6,471 bases of DNA from an uncultured Ruminococcus sp. (GTDB taxonomy: Bacteria > Bacillota_A > Clostridia > Oscillospirales > Acutalibacteraceae): NCBI GenBank assembly GCA_902773395.1, contig CACYEJ010000246.1, forward strand, positions 1-6,471. The letters run 5' to 3'. Positions 6,048-6,471 of this stretch are shown piece by piece. The stretch's first letter is position 1, and each line of letters starts with the position of its first letter. The position numbers and the translations under genes are program-made. Below the pieces are notes generated by a model. It did no database searches. It was not told the DNA's origin and worked only from the letters and a program-made list of their open reading frames with translations.

Positions 6048-6056
6048 CTCCCTTCT
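6048..6056 (-). promoter_or_regulatory. divIVA Shine-Dalgarno site
   Basis: AGAAGGGAG on the minus strand, 8 bases before the divIVA ATG (6039-6037) and inside the 24-base gap after the ylmH stop. It supports this start, and the protein begins with the family-typical MLT. Confidence 0.8.
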
Positions 6057-6063
6057 AAATCAT

Positions 6064-6471
6064 CTATTTAAATTTATTAATAACAATTCTGTACTTACCC
6101 TTACGGCTTATTTCACCGTCATAAATAACGATGAACTTCCCAAAGCCTCTTACCGATATTTTATCGCCGCTTGCAAGCTTTGAATCGGAATCATACACAA
6201 GCTTAGAATTTTTCGTCACAACACCGCTCTCAATCAGCCCTTGAGTCTTTCCTCTGCTGAGGTTTAAAGCAGCGCTAACCACATTGTCAAGCCTTAATGA
6301 TGATACTGTACACGACATCGTATCAAAATCCTGCACCTTGCTTTCAAAGTCAACCGTTTTTTCAGTGAATACAACGCCCACCTTGCCAATCTTGTCAATC
6401 TGCGCCCTCACGTAACCGGCAAGCTCCGCCTTTACAAAGAAAGACGTTATCCCTTCGCCAACAACGATATC
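6064..6471 (-). CDS. ylmH: YlmH-family S4-domain RNA-binding protein, 3' part only
   Basis: The reading frame is open to the right edge, so the 5' part, including the start, lies outside the window. About 135 residues are present, roughly half of the usual YlmH length (about 255-260). The visible part begins DIVVGEGITSFFVKAEL, which fits the central YlmH domain (the GDI motif followed by strands), and continues through KIGKVGVVF. A C-terminal S4 domain follows: SLRLDNVVSAALNLSRGK, QGLIESGVV, and SGDKISVRGFGKF. S4 domains bind structured RNA. In Bacillus, YlmH is linked to ribosome-associated quality control, and the gene lies in the ylm division-site cluster before divIVA. The GTG at 6411 is an internal valine codon, not the start. 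An S4 paralogue such as an RluB-type enzyme is unlikely given the divIVA context and the C-terminal position of the domain. Confidence 0.87.
   Translation of the reverse strand, partial: DIVVGEGITSFFVKAELAGYVRAQIDKIGKVGVVFTEKTVDFESKVQDFDTMSCTVSSLRLDNVVSAALNLSRGKTQGLIESGVVTKNSKLVYDSDSKLASGDKISVRGFGKFIVIYDGEISRKGKYRIVINKFK

Noticed and set aside
6064..6411. A complete 115-residue S4 gene starting at GTG 6411
   Set aside because: The frame is open to the window edge and the upstream residues match the YlmH central domain, so the GTG is an internal valine codon.

Overview
All six recognisable genes lie on the minus strand, so the operon runs from right to left. In transcription order they are: the 3' part of ylmH (S4 RNA-binding protein, cut by the right edge), divIVA, a 287-base intergenic leader, ileS, a SMI1/KNR4 (SUKH)-like gene, lspA and an rluD-family pseudouridine synthase (ylyB of Bacillus). 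A 95-base tail downstream of rluD reaches the left edge. No RNA gene, CRISPR array, transposase or phage gene is visible.

The gene order matches the well-known Firmicutes block ylmH-divIVA-ileS-(ylyA)-lspA-ylyB found next to the division cluster. Moderate GC (about 40-45% by eye), A-rich strong Shine-Dalgarno sites, a Thermus-type zinc-rich IleS and a long DivIVA with an Ala/Glu-rich tail all suggest a gut Clostridia genome. A Ruminococcus-like member of the Oscillospiraceae is my best guess; this is inference from protein style, not a database match.

Functionally the block combines translation and envelope growth. YlmH acts at the ribosome and in division-site biology, DivIVA marks curved membrane and poles, IleS charges tRNA-Ile, LspA removes lipoprotein signal peptides, and the RluD-family enzyme modifies 23S rRNA. 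lspA and rluD are 3 bases apart and probably translationally coupled. The ylmH-divIVA gap is 24 bases. The only large gap is in front of ileS, the likeliest place for an internal promoter or leader control; no T-box core is recognisable there.

The window is mostly an ordinary housekeeping cluster and I see no convincing new multi-gene system. Points worth a second look are: the SUKH-like gene in the slot where Bacillus has ylyA; two non-coding segments that look like dispersed repeats (one right after divIVA, one at the left edge with two mutually exclusive hairpins); palindromes in the ileS leader; and lineage-style deviations in the IleS signature motifs and in the DivIVA membrane tip.
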